The notes: a model not told the origin generated them from the sequence alone. Counted from the stretch's first letter, positions 15,777 through 24,098 are shown. The stretch is DNA of 42,071 nt from an uncultured Acidimicrobiales bacterium (GCA_937922785.1 CALAJQ010000028.1:1-42071); one strand, 5' to 3'. Numbers and translations: made by a program.

Positions 15777-16970
15777 ATGCGGGTTGGAATAATGCGGTTT
15801 GGGATTGTAGTGGCATCGTCGGTCTTGGTTCTAGGAGCTTGTTCTAGTGCGACTACCGAAGCAACGTCTGAGACCGAGGAAGAGACTCAAGAATCGTCCG
15901 AGACCGAGGTTTACCGTTCTCCGATTGCCGATTTCCTCGGGTTTGACACTGCAGCGTTTGCCTCTGAAGAAAACCAGGAAGAGTTTGCCGAGCAGGAACG
16001 TGAAGCACAACAGCAGATCGCGGTCTGCATGCGCGACGAGGGTTTCGAATACACCCCGATTGACAACAGCGATTTCATCTCATTCGAGGGTGGCCCTGAT
16101 GGCGACGGCCCAGAGTGGGGTTCAAAAGAGTGGGTTGAGAAGTATGGCTTCGGGATCTCCACGATGCGCTTCTCACAAGCCACTGTTGGCCCGAACCTCG
16201 TCGGGTATGACGACGGTCGTGACGGGCTAGGCGATGACGGTCCGAGTGACCCGAACCAAATCTACGTCGAATCGCTTACTCCTGAAGAGCAGGAGGCTTA
16301 CTACGCCGCGTTGTATGGCACTGATCAAGGTCCTGAGGGTATAGATCCGGAGAACATGACCGAAGAAGAGATCAACGAGGCCTACGAGGACTACTACGAG
16401 AACGAATTCGTCCCCTCTGGCTGCAACAACGAGGTTTATGAGGAGATCTATAACAACGAAGATGACGTCTTTGGCGACAACGAGCAAATGAACGCCTTTA
16501 ATGACGAGTTTGGCGACGAACTCGAAGATCTATTCGAGCGGATGCAGAACGATCCTCGCATGATCGAACAAGCTCAGAAGATTTCAACATGTGTCGCAGA
16601 CAAGGGCTACAGCGACTACGTCGATGAAGAGTCTGTCTATGAGGACATTGACAATCGCATGGGAGCAATGTCCTCTGGCGGCTTCAATGACCCCTTTGCT
16701 GACTTCACCGACGAGCAAATGGAATCGATGTCTGAGGAAGACTTCGAAGAGATCATCAACCAAGCCAATGGCGAAACACTAAGTGACGCCGACCTGGCAA
16801 CTCTGGCAGAGGTCCAGGAGTATGAGATTGGTCTAGCGTTAGCCGTTGACGAATGTGGCGGCGGTTACTGGAACGACGCCAACAACGAGATTCGCATCGA
16901 GATCGAACAAGAGTGGCTTGATGAGAACGCCGATCGGATTGCCAGCTACGAAGGCGCTGGCGGCAGTTAG
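15777..16970 (+). CDS. Very acidic lipoprotein with two Cys-pair modules, unknown function
   Basis: This 397-residue protein begins with a lipoprotein signal (RFGIVVASSVLVLGAC; lipobox LGAC, lipidated Cys22), so it should sit on the outer face of the cytoplasmic membrane. The mature part is extremely rich in Asp and Glu. Four other cysteines fall in two similar modules: C84 (CMRDEGFEY) with C216 (GCNN), and C272 (CVADKGYSDY) with C360 (ECGGG). This suggests an internal duplication with one disulfide each. The ATG at 15777 has GGGAGA at good spacing; an ATG at 15792 is an alternative. It precedes a MacA-like adaptor and an ABC transporter and may be their substrate-binding or sensing partner. 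I do not recognise a named family. Confidence 0.85.
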   Translation: MRVGIMRFGIVVASSVLVLGACSSATTEATSETEEETQESSETEVYRSPIADFLGFDTAAFASEENQEEFAEQEREAQQQIAVCMRDEGFEYTPIDNSDFISFEGGPDGDGPEWGSKEWVEKYGFGISTMRFSQATVGPNLVGYDDGRDGLGDDGPSDPNQIYVESLTPEEQEAYYAALYGTDQGPEGIDPENMTEEEINEAYEDYYENEFVPSGCNNEVYEEIYNNEDDVFGDNEQMNAFNDEFGDELEDLFERMQNDPRMIEQAQKISTCVADKGYSDYVDEESVYEDIDNRMGAMSSGGFNDPFADFTDEQMESMSEEDFEEIINQANGETLSDADLATLAEVQEYEIGLALAVDECGGGYWNDANNEIRIEIEQEWLDENADRIASYEGAGGS

Positions 16971-16993
16971 AACCGCGGAAGTTAGAAAGTTAG
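16965..16993 (+). repeat. Short reiteration of the lipoprotein stop region
   Basis: AGTTAG, which forms the last Ser codon and stop of the lipoprotein gene (16965-16970), recurs at 16980-16985 and 16988-16993. The unit is short, so chance is possible. It is noted because two other genes here show clearer repeats of their stop region. Confidence 0.4.
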
Positions 16994-17114
16994 GCACCAA
17001 TACCTTCGAATCTGGGCCGTAATTCCTGTTTCAGCATGTTTGTGGAATGACCGATACTTAATTGGGGCCTTTGTGCCTTAGTTCTACGGGCATTAATTAG
17101 GCGGATTAGAGACT

Positions 17115-18764
17115 ATGGGTAGACGAGCAATTCTGACAGGGGTTTTGGCGGTAGCTGTTGGTTCGGGTGCGGTTGGTTGGTACGCCGGCCAGCAAATCAA
17201 GAGCCCGGGCGAGGTGGCCGCCGAGACTGCAGCCCCCGAGCCATCGCTCATAACTGTGCCCGTCGAGCAGATTTTGCTTTCGAAGAATGTCGTTGTGCGA
17301 GGTCAAGCTGGTTTTGACGAAGCTACTGACATCTCCACTCAGGCTTCCGTTGGCGGATCGTCGATCATTACGAAGTTAACCAAGGCCCGGGGCGACACCC
17401 TGAACGAGGGCGATGTCGCAATTGAGGTTGCAGGTCGGCCCCTTATCGTCCTTCAGGGCGATTTGCCGGTATTCAGAAGCTTTACGCCAACACTCGAAGG
17501 CCCCGATGTTGTTCAGCTCCAAGAAGCGCTAACTCGAGTTGGCTACTACTTCGGACCCATTGACGGTGTCTATGGAGCCCAAACGGGCGAGGCGGTTCGG
17601 GCCATGTATGCCGACGCCGGTTACAAGGCGATCGAGCCGACCCGTCAGGATCTTGAAGCAGTCGAGGCAGCCGAAGATGCGGTTGACATTGCTGCTCGCG
17701 AAGTTGCTGAAGCTCGCAAGTCTCCGGCTGGTCTAGCCGCTTCGGAGCGCCTCCGCCTGGAACAAGAGATTCGAAATGCTCAGGTTCAACTGGCCCTCGT
17801 TGAGGCTGAGGCCACCGCTATTGAACAAGAAGCGTGGGATCAGGTTGCGGCAGCGCTCAGGGCCTTAGCTATAGCCCAGGCTGGGGGGAATCCTGTTGAG
17901 ATCGCAGACGCACAGGCGGCGCTCGATCAAGCTCAAGCCAACGAGATGCGGGTCAAACTAGAACAAGGCAACCTGGTCGAACAGGCGTCAACCAATGTTG
18001 CGGTCGCCAAAGCGTCTCTTAGCGAAGCAAATTCATTGTCTGCCGATTCTGGAGCAAAGCAGCGCCTCAGCGATGCAAAGGATCAGCTTTCCAAAGCAAA
18101 GGAAAGCCTTAATCGAATCCAGGCCGAAACTGGGATTGGCCTACCTGATTCTGAGATTCTGTTCCTTCCTTCGCTTCCTCGTCAGATCCAAACACTGAGT
18201 GTCGAAGCTGGTGAGTTTCCCCAGGGCCCAGTGATGAGAGTTACTGGTGCCGGTGTAGCCATCAGGGGATCGGTAACCACTCCGGAACGTCGACTCCTTA
18301 GTGAAGGCATGTCGGTAACTCTTGAAGATTCCGCCTTGGGAATTTCCGTTGATGGGACGTTGGCGTTTCTAGCCGACACTCCTGGCGGACCGGATCTAGC
18401 TAATGACAAGTACGCCGTCCGATTTGAGCCCATCGGCGACCTACCAGAAGATCTCATCAACCGGAATCTAAAGGTAACGATCCCGGTGACCTCCACTGGC
18501 GGTGAAGTCTTCGCCGTACCGTTCGCTGCTGTTTCAGCCGGAGCTGACGGCACACAGCGAATTGAGCTCGCTGGCTCTGACGGTGAAGCTCGAACGGTAG
18601 AGGTGAACCGAGGACTAAGCGATCCATCTAGGGGGCTGGTTGAAGTTACTCCTGTTGAGGACGGGGCCATCTCAGCGGGTGATCGTGTTGTCGTAGGCAG
18701 GGATCTTGGTTTGACCACTGGCAGCAGCTCTGACTCTGACTCTGAGACAGGGACTGACGGATAG
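17115..18764 (+). CDS. MacA/HlyD-like efflux adaptor with peptidoglycan-binding domain
   Basis: This 549-residue protein has an N-terminal membrane anchor (ILTGVLAVAVGSGAVGWYAG) and a lipoyl/barrel-type part. At about residues 128-170 lies a PG_binding_1 domain (GPDVVQLQEALTRVGYYFGPIDGVYGAQTGEAVRAMY). A long Ala/Glu/Gln-rich coiled coil follows (about 175-340), then a second beta-rich membrane-proximal half with VFAVPFAAVSAGADG. This composition matches adaptor proteins of MacB-type transporters in monoderm actinobacteria, where the PG domain would tie the adaptor to the wall. The stop overlaps the GTG of the ATPase gene by one base, so all three transporter genes are one unit. Confidence 0.88.
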   Translation: MGRRAILTGVLAVAVGSGAVGWYAGQQIKSPGEVAAETAAPEPSLITVPVEQILLSKNVVVRGQAGFDEATDISTQASVGGSSIITKLTKARGDTLNEGDVAIEVAGRPLIVLQGDLPVFRSFTPTLEGPDVVQLQEALTRVGYYFGPIDGVYGAQTGEAVRAMYADAGYKAIEPTRQDLEAVEAAEDAVDIAAREVAEARKSPAGLAASERLRLEQEIRNAQVQLALVEAEATAIEQEAWDQVAAALRALAIAQAGGNPVEIADAQAALDQAQANEMRVKLEQGNLVEQASTNVAVAKASLSEANSLSADSGAKQRLSDAKDQLSKAKESLNRIQAETGIGLPDSEILFLPSLPRQIQTLSVEAGEFPQGPVMRVTGAGVAIRGSVTTPERRLLSEGMSVTLEDSALGISVDGTLAFLADTPGGPDLANDKYAVRFEPIGDLPEDLINRNLKVTIPVTSTGGEVFAVPFAAVSAGADGTQRIELAGSDGEARTVEVNRGLSDPSRGLVEVTPVEDGAISAGDRVVVGRDLGLTTGSSSDSDSETGTDG

Positions 18765-19504
18765 TGCGCCTACCTGTTGTCGAACTAGACCAGGTCCAGC
18801 GTGTATTTCCCGGAACTCCTCCGGTGGAGGCGCTAAAGCCTGCCGATCTAGTCATCTATGAGGGTGACTATGTAGCCATTGTTGGCCCATCGGGTTCGGG
18901 CAAGTCCACTTTGTTGCACCTGCTCGGTCTTTTAGACCAGCCAACGTCGGGAACCTACAAGCTCGACGGAATCGACGTGTCGGGCCTTAGCGAAGCCGAG
19001 CGCGCCGGTGTTCGCGGTCGCCGAATCGGGTTTGTGTTCCAGTCGTTTCACCTTCTAGCGCACCGAACCACAGTCGAAAACGTCATGTTGGCCGAGCTGT
19101 ACCGAAAGGGAAAGCCAAAGGACCGGCGTAACCGCGCGGTCGCGGCCTTAGAGCAGGTCGGGCTTGGACACCGGCTTGACGCGTTCCCGACAACGCTCAG
19201 TGGTGGAGAGCGCCAGCGAGTCGCTGTGGCTCGTGCCCTCACTGGCGAGCCAAGTCTGCTGTTAGCTGATGAGCCAACTGGAAACCTAGATTCGAAAACG
19301 ACTGGGTCGGTGATGGAACTTTTTGACGACTTACATCGTGACGGTCTCACAATTGCAACGATTACCCACGATTCCGATGTCTCTGCTCGCGCTCAGCGCC
19401 GAATACGAATTCAAGATGGTCAGCTGAGCGAACCCGATTCTGAGTCAAGGGCCGAAGAAGCGGCCCTTGCGGGTTCAAGGGTGAACACAGGGCCAGCGTC
19501 ATGA
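18764..19504 (+). CDS. ABC transporter ATPase, MacB/LolD type
   Basis: This 246-residue ATPase has Walker A GPSGSGKST (41-49), a Q-loop in GFVFQSFHLLAHRTTVENVML, signature LSGGERQRVAVARAL, Walker B LLLADEPTGNLDSKT and the switch ITHD. These features are typical of the MacB/LolD/FtsE class, which drives mechanotransmission rather than classical transport. The start is GTG at 18764, overlapping the adaptor stop. The end overlaps the permease ATG by four bases (ATGA). It powers the adjacent permease. Confidence 0.95.
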   Translation: MRLPVVELDQVQRVFPGTPPVEALKPADLVIYEGDYVAIVGPSGSGKSTLLHLLGLLDQPTSGTYKLDGIDVSGLSEAERAGVRGRRIGFVFQSFHLLAHRTTVENVMLAELYRKGKPKDRRNRAVAALEQVGLGHRLDAFPTTLSGGERQRVAVARALTGEPSLLLADEPTGNLDSKTTGSVMELFDDLHRDGLTIATITHDSDVSARAQRRIRIQDGQLSEPDSESRAEEAALAGSRVNTGPAS

Positions 19505-20718
19505 AGCCCAAGAAGTCACATCTTTCTATACGGGACCTGCTTAGTGAAGCTGCCATTGCGCTCACCGCAAGGCCAGGCCGCACTCTGCTGACTGCAATGG
19601 GCACCGTTCTTGGTGTCGCAGCGCTGGTGGCAACTCTTGGATTGGCCAAGACGGCTGGGTCCCAGATTGTTTCGCGGTTTAACGAACTTGAGGCGACCAG
19701 GGTTCTGATCAGGCCCGACAACCGCAACACTGGTCGCCAAGATGACAATCAGGTGAGCCTGCTTCCATGGGACGCTGGTGACCGCCTACAGCGACTAAAT
19801 GGAGTCAATGGGGCTGGCACCAAGTCACGAGTGAGCGTTAATGACCTGATTCGTTCTGTTCCTGAGGCCGATGGCCGTAACGAGTACCAGCTGTCGGTCA
19901 TTGCGGTGAGTCCTGGAACCTTCGAAGCAGTCAGAGCCGAGCTCTTGACCGGGCGGTTCTTCGACGAGGGTCACAGCGAAGGCAAAGAGCCAGTTGTGAT
20001 GCTTGGCCTTGGTGCTGCCCGTCGTCTAAACGTTACGCGCGTGGATAATCAGCCAGCGATCTTTATCGGCGATGTTCCGGTGGCTGTAATCGGGATCATT
20101 TCTGATGTTGCTCGAGAACCCGATCTGCTTAATGCGGTGATTGTCTCTGATGGTTTCGCTCGCGAACAGTTTGGCTTGCAAGCGCCAGAGGAAGTCCACG
20201 TGGACGTTGACCTTGGCGCAGCTCAGCTGATTGGTACCCAAGCTCCTGTGGCTCTTGCCCCCAATGAACCCGAAAGACTTCGGGTATCTGTTCCATCTTC
20301 GCCTAGGCGGGCCCGAAGTGGTGTGGAGTCGGACGTAAACGCCCTATTTCTGATCCTGGGTGGCGTTTCTTTGTTGGTGGGCGCCATTGGCATCATGAAC
20401 GTGACCTTGGTATCAGTTCTCGAACGTCGGGGTGAAATTGGCTTGCGACGAGCGCTGGGCGCGTCTCGAAGCCACATTGCGTCTCAGTTCCTGTTCGAGT
20501 CAGCTGCTTTAGGAGCGCTTGCTGGAGTTATCGGGACAGCTCTGGGTGTGCTGACAGTTGTGGGCGTCTCAGCCCGCCAGCAATGGACTCCAGTGATCGA
20601 TCCATGGTTGCTTCTTGCCGCTCCCGCAGTAGGCGCGCTAATTGGCCTTTTGGCTGGCACCTACCCCGCTTGGAAGGCCTCAGCGACTGAGCCAATCGCA
20701 GCCCTGAGAAGCACCTAA
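19501..20718 (+). CDS. ABC transporter permease, FtsX/MacB family
   Basis: This 405-residue protein has one N-terminal membrane segment (TLLTAMGTVLGVAALVATLGLA), a large extracytoplasmic MacB-PCD-like domain of about 240 residues, and three C-terminal segments. These include the FtsX-family pattern IGIMNVTLVSVLERRGEIGLRRALGASRSHI and end in AWKASATEPIAALR. With the ATPase and adaptor it should form a MacAB-like export or extraction machine for a peptide, lipid or drug. The substrate cannot be told from sequence. A hairpin follows 11 bases after the stop. Confidence 0.93.
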   Translation: MKPKKSHLSIRDLLSEAAIALTARPGRTLLTAMGTVLGVAALVATLGLAKTAGSQIVSRFNELEATRVLIRPDNRNTGRQDDNQVSLLPWDAGDRLQRLNGVNGAGTKSRVSVNDLIRSVPEADGRNEYQLSVIAVSPGTFEAVRAELLTGRFFDEGHSEGKEPVVMLGLGAARRLNVTRVDNQPAIFIGDVPVAVIGIISDVAREPDLLNAVIVSDGFAREQFGLQAPEEVHVDVDLGAAQLIGTQAPVALAPNEPERLRVSVPSSPRRARSGVESDVNALFLILGGVSLLVGAIGIMNVTLVSVLERRGEIGLRRALGASRSHIASQFLFESAALGALAGVIGTALGVLTVVGVSARQQWTPVIDPWLLLAAPAVGALIGLLAGTYPAWKASATEPIAALRST

Positions 20719-20728
20719 CAGGAACCCC

Positions 20729-20748
20729 ACAGACTAGCTAGAGTCTGT
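20729..20748 (+). terminator. Possible terminator of the efflux operon
   Basis: ACAGACT (20729-20735) and AGTCTGT (20742-20748) form a perfect 7-base-pair stem with an AGCTAG loop, shortly after the permease stop and before the infA promoter. There is only a short T-run, so strength is uncertain. Confidence 0.45.
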
Positions 20749-20778
20749 TGCGCCCTACCATGAGTTATCAGACCATGG

Positions 20779-20807
20779 TTGGACCCTTCCGTTTGGCGGG
20801 TTATGAT
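20779..20807 (+). promoter_or_regulatory. Strong sigma-A-type promoter of the infA operon
   Basis: TTGGAC (20779-20784) and TATGAT (20802-20807) are separated by exactly 17 bases, close to consensus. Transcription would begin near 20814, giving a leader of about 60 bases before infA. It would drive infA-rpmJ-rpsM-rpsK-rpsD-rpoA-rplQ, which have been separated from adk by the efflux block. Confidence 0.75.
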
Positions 20808-20872
20808 GGTTGGCTGGCTGATTGACGCATGCGTCGGACAGCCATTTTGTAGTGCCATCAGGAGGAATTGTT

Positions 20873-21097
20873 CTGGCAAAGTCCAAAGAAGATGCGATCG
20901 TGTTGGAAGGAACCATCACCGAGTCACTCCCGAACGCGATGTTCCGGGTGGAGCTTGAGAACGGTCATTCTGTGCTCGGTCATATCTCTGGAAAAATGCG
21001 CAGGCATTACATCCGAATTCTCCCAGGCGACAAAGTTCAAGTCGAGTTAACCCCTTACGACTTGAGCCGTGGCCGAATTACCTATCGATACAAGTAG
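20873..21097 (+). CDS. infA: Translation initiation factor IF-1, apparent CTG start
   Basis: IF-1 occupies the 30S A site during initiation. The protein from 20873 is 74 residues, [31 protein letters not shown] and on to [36 protein letters not shown], an almost canonical IF-1. In other bacteria Met directly precedes AKSKEDAI-like sequence; here that codon is CTG. AGGAGG (20860-20865) lies seven bases before it, ideal spacing. In-frame GTG (20852) and TTG (20822) upstream would add non-conserved residues and lack a ribosome site, and there is no in-frame ATG before the core. A CTG start is therefore the best reading. Confidence 0.9.
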   Translation: MAKSKEDAIVLEGTITESLPNAMFRVELENGHSVLGHISGKMRRHYIRILPGDKVQVELTPYDLSRGRITYRYK

Positions 21098-21132
21098 CTC
21101 GCCAGCTACTTCTAAACAGAAACTTCTTCCCT

Positions 21133-21246
21133 ATGAAGGTTCGAGCGTCCGCAAAAAAGATGTGTGATAACTGCAGGATCGTGCGCCGATACGGCCGCGT
21201 TCGAGTTATTTGCACCAACCCACGACACAAGCAGAGGCAAGGCTAA
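21133..21246 (+). CDS. rpmJ: 50S ribosomal protein L36
   Basis: A 37-residue gene read directly from the sequence: ATG at 21133, TAA at 21244. The product begins [19 protein letters not shown] and ends [17 protein letters not shown]. Cys11, Cys14, Cys27 and His32 make the zinc site of the zinc-binding L36 type. It lies between infA and rpsM as usual. The rpsM ATG follows the stop directly. Confidence 0.96.
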   Translation: MKVRASAKKMCDNCRIVRRYGRVRVICTNPRHKQRQG

Positions 21247-21624
21247 ATGGCTCGCATAGCCGGCGTTGACATTCCCCGCGAAAAGCGCATTGACATTTCA
21301 CTGACTTACGTCTTTGGAATTGGCGACACCACCGCAAAGAAGATCTTGGATGGAACCGAGATCAACCCTGCGACCCGGGTGAAGGATCTCACCGAAGCTG
21401 AGGTCATGAATATCCGAGCTTGGATAGACGGCAACGTCAAGACCGAAGGCGACCTGCGCCGTGAGGTTTCTCAAGACATAAAGCGCAAGATGGAAATCGG
21501 TTGCCACCAGGGTGTCCGCCACCGCAAGGGCCTACCAGTACGTGGCCAGCGCACCCAAACAAACGCCCGCACCCGCAAGGGTCCAAAGCGCACAGTCGCT
21601 GGCAAGAAGAAGGTAATTAAGTAA
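21247..21624 (+). CDS. rpsM: 30S ribosomal protein S13
   Basis: This 125-residue protein begins [34 protein letters not shown] and contains the helix-hairpin region and the basic tail [35 protein letters not shown]13 contacts the P-site tRNA and forms bridges to L5. It starts immediately after rpmJ. Its stop overlaps the rpsK ATG by one base. Confidence 0.97.
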   Translation: MARIAGVDIPREKRIDISLTYVFGIGDTTAKKILDGTEINPATRVKDLTEAEVMNIRAWIDGNVKTEGDLRREVSQDIKRKMEIGCHQGVRHRKGLPVRGQRTQTNARTRKGPKRTVAGKKKVIK

Positions 21625-22007
21625 TGGCAACTCCAGGCCGCAAGCGCCGTGAGCGCAAGAACGTCCCTCATGGCGTCGCTCACATCAAGAGCAGCTTTAA
21701 CAACACAATCATTGCCATCTCTGACCAGGACGGGAACATCTTGTCTTGGGCATCTGCTGGAAACGTCGGGTTTAAGGGATCTCGTAAGAGCACCCCATAT
21801 GCCGCACAGCAGGCCGCTGAAGTAGCGGCCCGTAAGGCAATGGAACAGGGCGTCCGCAAGGTCGACGTTCAGGTCAAGGGCCCAGGCTCTGGCCGGGAAA
21901 CCGCCATTCGTTCACTTCAGAACGCTGGTATTGAAGTAACTGGGATCAAGGACGTAACTCCTGTTCCTCACAACGGCTGCCGCTTGCCAAAGCGTCGGAG
22001 GGTTTGA
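21624..22007 (+). CDS. rpsK: 30S ribosomal protein S11
   Basis: This 127-residue protein shows the S11 pattern ([50 protein letters not shown] and [44 protein letters not shown]). S11 lies on the 30S platform near the mRNA E site. It is coupled to rpsM by a one-base overlap, and rpsD begins three bases later. Confidence 0.97.
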   Translation: MATPGRKRRERKNVPHGVAHIKSSFNNTIIAISDQDGNILSWASAGNVGFKGSRKSTPYAAQQAAEVAARKAMEQGVRKVDVQVKGPGSGRETAIRSLQNAGIEVTGIKDVTPVPHNGCRLPKRRRV

Positions 22008-22010
22008 TTC

Positions 22011-22631
22011 ATGTCTCGCTATACCGGCCCTCGCGCCCGAGTTTCACGCCGTCTAGGCACCAACATTTTTGGCACCCGAGGTGAAGAGCAGGCGCTTGAA
22101 AAGCGTCCATACCCACCTGGAGTCCACGGACGAACCCGCCGTCGAAGCAACGGCAACGGTGAGTACCTCGAACAGCTCCAGGAAAAGCAGAAGGCTCGCT
22201 TTTCCTACGGACTGACCGAGCGTCAGTTCCGCACAATTTATGAAGAGGCGTCACGCCGACCAGGTGTGACTGGCGAGAACATGCTTCGCTACCTCGAGCT
22301 ACGTCTCGACAACGTCCTCTACCGCGCCGGATGGGCATCAACCAGAGCCCAGGGCCGGCAATTTGTAAGTCACGGCCACGTCCTTGTGAACGGCAAGCGG
22401 GTCAACATCCCGTCTTACCGAGTTAGCAAGGGTGACCTGATCGAGATTCGTGAAAAGACCCGAAACAACGCCATCGTGCAGTGGAACAGCGACGTGCTAG
22501 ACCGCAGCGCTCCAAAGTGGCTTGAAAAGGGCGATCACGACTTTGCCATAAAGATCTATGGCGAACCTCTGCGTGAGCAGATTGACGTACCGCTGCGTGA
22601 GCAGCTCATCGTCGAGTTGTACTCAAAGTAA
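22011..22631 (+). CDS. rpsD: 30S ribosomal protein S4, zinc-free type
   Basis: This 206-residue protein matches S4: MSRYTGPRARVSRRLGTNIFG, KRPYPPGVHGRTRRR, YGLTERQFRTIYEEASRRPGVTGENML and an S4 RNA-binding domain with ASTRAQGRQFVSHGHVLVNGKRVNIPSYRV. No N-terminal cysteine cluster is present, so this is the C-minus form. S4 nucleates 30S assembly and represses the alpha operon in E. coli. Confidence 0.97.
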   Translation: MSRYTGPRARVSRRLGTNIFGTRGEEQALEKRPYPPGVHGRTRRRSNGNGEYLEQLQEKQKARFSYGLTERQFRTIYEEASRRPGVTGENMLRYLELRLDNVLYRAGWASTRAQGRQFVSHGHVLVNGKRVNIPSYRVSKGDLIEIREKTRNNAIVQWNSDVLDRSAPKWLEKGDHDFAIKIYGEPLREQIDVPLREQLIVELYSK

Positions 22632-22699
22632 AAACTCTCAGCCAACCTCAAGGTCCTCTTCTTTAGCTCATCCGCTTGTCGGTTCGGAAGGAAATGCAA

Positions 22700-23638
22700 A
22701 TGCTGGTAATTCAGCGCCCCACCGTGGAACAACTAGACGATGGTGAATCGGCTCTTGGCCGCTTCGCTGTAGGTCCGCTTGAGCCCGGTTTCGGTCATTC
22801 AATGGGTAACTCGCTGCGTCGAACGCTTTTGTCTTCGGTGCCAGGAGCCGCAGTCACAACAGTTCGATTCGATGAAGCACTTCACGAGTTCGACACCATT
22901 AGCGGTGTAGTCGAAGACGTCACTGACATCATCTTGAACATCAAGGACATTGTCCTCACCTCCACCAGCGACGAGCCAGTAACACTGCGCCTTGATGCCC
23001 GTGGACCTGGTGACATCACCGCTTCTGACATCTCCTGCCCTCCAGAGGTAGAGATTCTCAACGGTGACGTACACATCGCCAAGCTGGACGCAAAGGGCCG
23101 GGTCGCAATCGACCTGACTGTTGAGCGTGGGCGTGGCTGGATGTCTGGTGCAGGCAAGAGCAGCACCACCATCGGCGTAATCCCGATCGACGCAATCTTC
23201 AGCCCGGTGCGGCGAGTAAGCGTCAAGGTTGAGCCCACCCGTGTGGAGATGAACTCAAACTTTGATCGTCTCATCCTCGAGATCCAGACTGATGGCTCAA
23301 TTAGCCCTCGAGACGCTCTGGCATCTGCTGGTTCAACGCTTCGCACCTTGGTGCAGCTCGTTGAAGAAATGTCAGACGAGCCCGAGGGCCTCACTCTCGG
23401 TGAAGCTCCAGCAGCTGCATCTGGTTCGCCAGATCTTGACCTCCCAATTGAAGATCTTGATCTTTCCGAGCGTCCGCGCAACTGCCTTAAGCGAGCACAG
23501 GTCAACTCTGTTGGCGAATTGCTCACCAAGAGCGAAGACGATCTGTTGGCAATCACCAACTTTGGCCAGAAGAGCTTGGACGAAGTCATCGTCAAGCTTG
23601 ATGAGCGGGGCCTAAGCCTCCGCGGTTCCAGGAGCTAG
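22700..23638 (+). CDS. rpoA: RNA polymerase alpha subunit
   Basis: From the ATG at 22700 the protein has 312 residues. It carries the assembly domain ([53 protein letters not shown]) and, after a linker, the C-terminal domain that binds UP elements and activators ([42 protein letters not shown]). GGAAGGA lies seven bases before 22700. The ATG at 22694 is too close to that site, and an upstream in-frame TTG is not supported. rplQ follows after two bases. Confidence 0.96.
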   Translation: MLVIQRPTVEQLDDGESALGRFAVGPLEPGFGHSMGNSLRRTLLSSVPGAAVTTVRFDEALHEFDTISGVVEDVTDIILNIKDIVLTSTSDEPVTLRLDARGPGDITASDISCPPEVEILNGDVHIAKLDAKGRVAIDLTVERGRGWMSGAGKSSTTIGVIPIDAIFSPVRRVSVKVEPTRVEMNSNFDRLILEIQTDGSISPRDALASAGSTLRTLVQLVEEMSDEPEGLTLGEAPAAASGSPDLDLPIEDLDLSERPRNCLKRAQVNSVGELLTKSEDDLLAITNFGQKSLDEVIVKLDERGLSLRGSRS

Positions 23639-23640
23639 TA

Positions 23641-23994
23641 ATGGCACGTCCACGTAAAACAACCCGTTTCGGCGGCTCAGCCAGTCACCAGAAACTGATG
23701 ATGGCAAACCTCGTAGCTTCACTTGTTGCTGCCGAAGGCATCACAACTACCGAAGCAAAAGCACGGGCCGTACGCCCGGTAGCAGAGAAGCTAATCACCA
23801 AGGGCAAGAAGGGCGGACTTCACAACTTCCGTCAGGTTCTTAGCTATCTGGGCGATGTCGAGATGACTACCAAGCTGTTTGACGAAGTTGCGCCTCGATA
23901 CGCAACTCGTCCCGGTGGCTACACCCGAATTCTCAAGCTCGGACCACGCCCTGGTGACAACGCACCGATGGCTCGCATCGAACTAGTCGAGTAA
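23641..23994 (+). CDS. rplQ: 50S ribosomal protein L17
   Basis: This 117-residue protein begins [51 protein letters not shown] and ends [26 protein letters not shown], all typical L17. No C-terminal extension is present here, although L22 in the same genome has one. It closes the alpha-operon core; a dispersed repeat and a hairpin lie between it and truA. Confidence 0.97.
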   Translation: MARPRKTTRFGGSASHQKLMMANLVASLVAAEGITTTEAKARAVRPVAEKLITKGKKGGLHNFRQVLSYLGDVEMTTKLFDEVAPRYATRPGGYTRILKLGPRPGDNAPMARIELVE

Positions 23995-24009
23995 CGAAGT
24001 CAAGATTGC

Positions 24010-24061
24010 GTCCCGACCACACGCCCGCACCTAAAGCGGCCTCCGTGGCCGGGGAACGGCA
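24010..24061 (+). repeat. Diverged copy of the 60-base repeat in front of truA
   Basis: GTCCCGAC at 24010-24017 is followed 26 bases later by GCGGCCTCCGTGGCC (24036-24050) and GGGGAACGGCA. The order and spacing equal the two copies at 15556-15675; the 18-base middle is unrelated. It lies just after the rplQ stop, between genes or at the extreme 5' end of truA. Confidence 0.85.
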
Positions 24062-24070
24062 TGTCAGTTC

Positions 24071-24098
24071 AACAAGCGGGCCTTTGGGTCCGCTTGTT
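24071..24098 (+). terminator. Twelve-base-pair hairpin between rplQ and truA
   Basis: AACAAGCGGGCC (24071-24082) pairs with GGTCCGCTTGTT (24087-24098), one pair being G-T, around a TTTG loop. The stem has terminator strength, but the following bases are TTCGCG or similar rather than a T-run. The loop contains the TTG at 24084, the most likely truA start codon, so the hairpin may instead govern truA translation. Confidence 0.5.

Noticed and set aside
24061-24063. ATG at 24061 as truA start
   Set aside because: It is out of frame with the TruA core.
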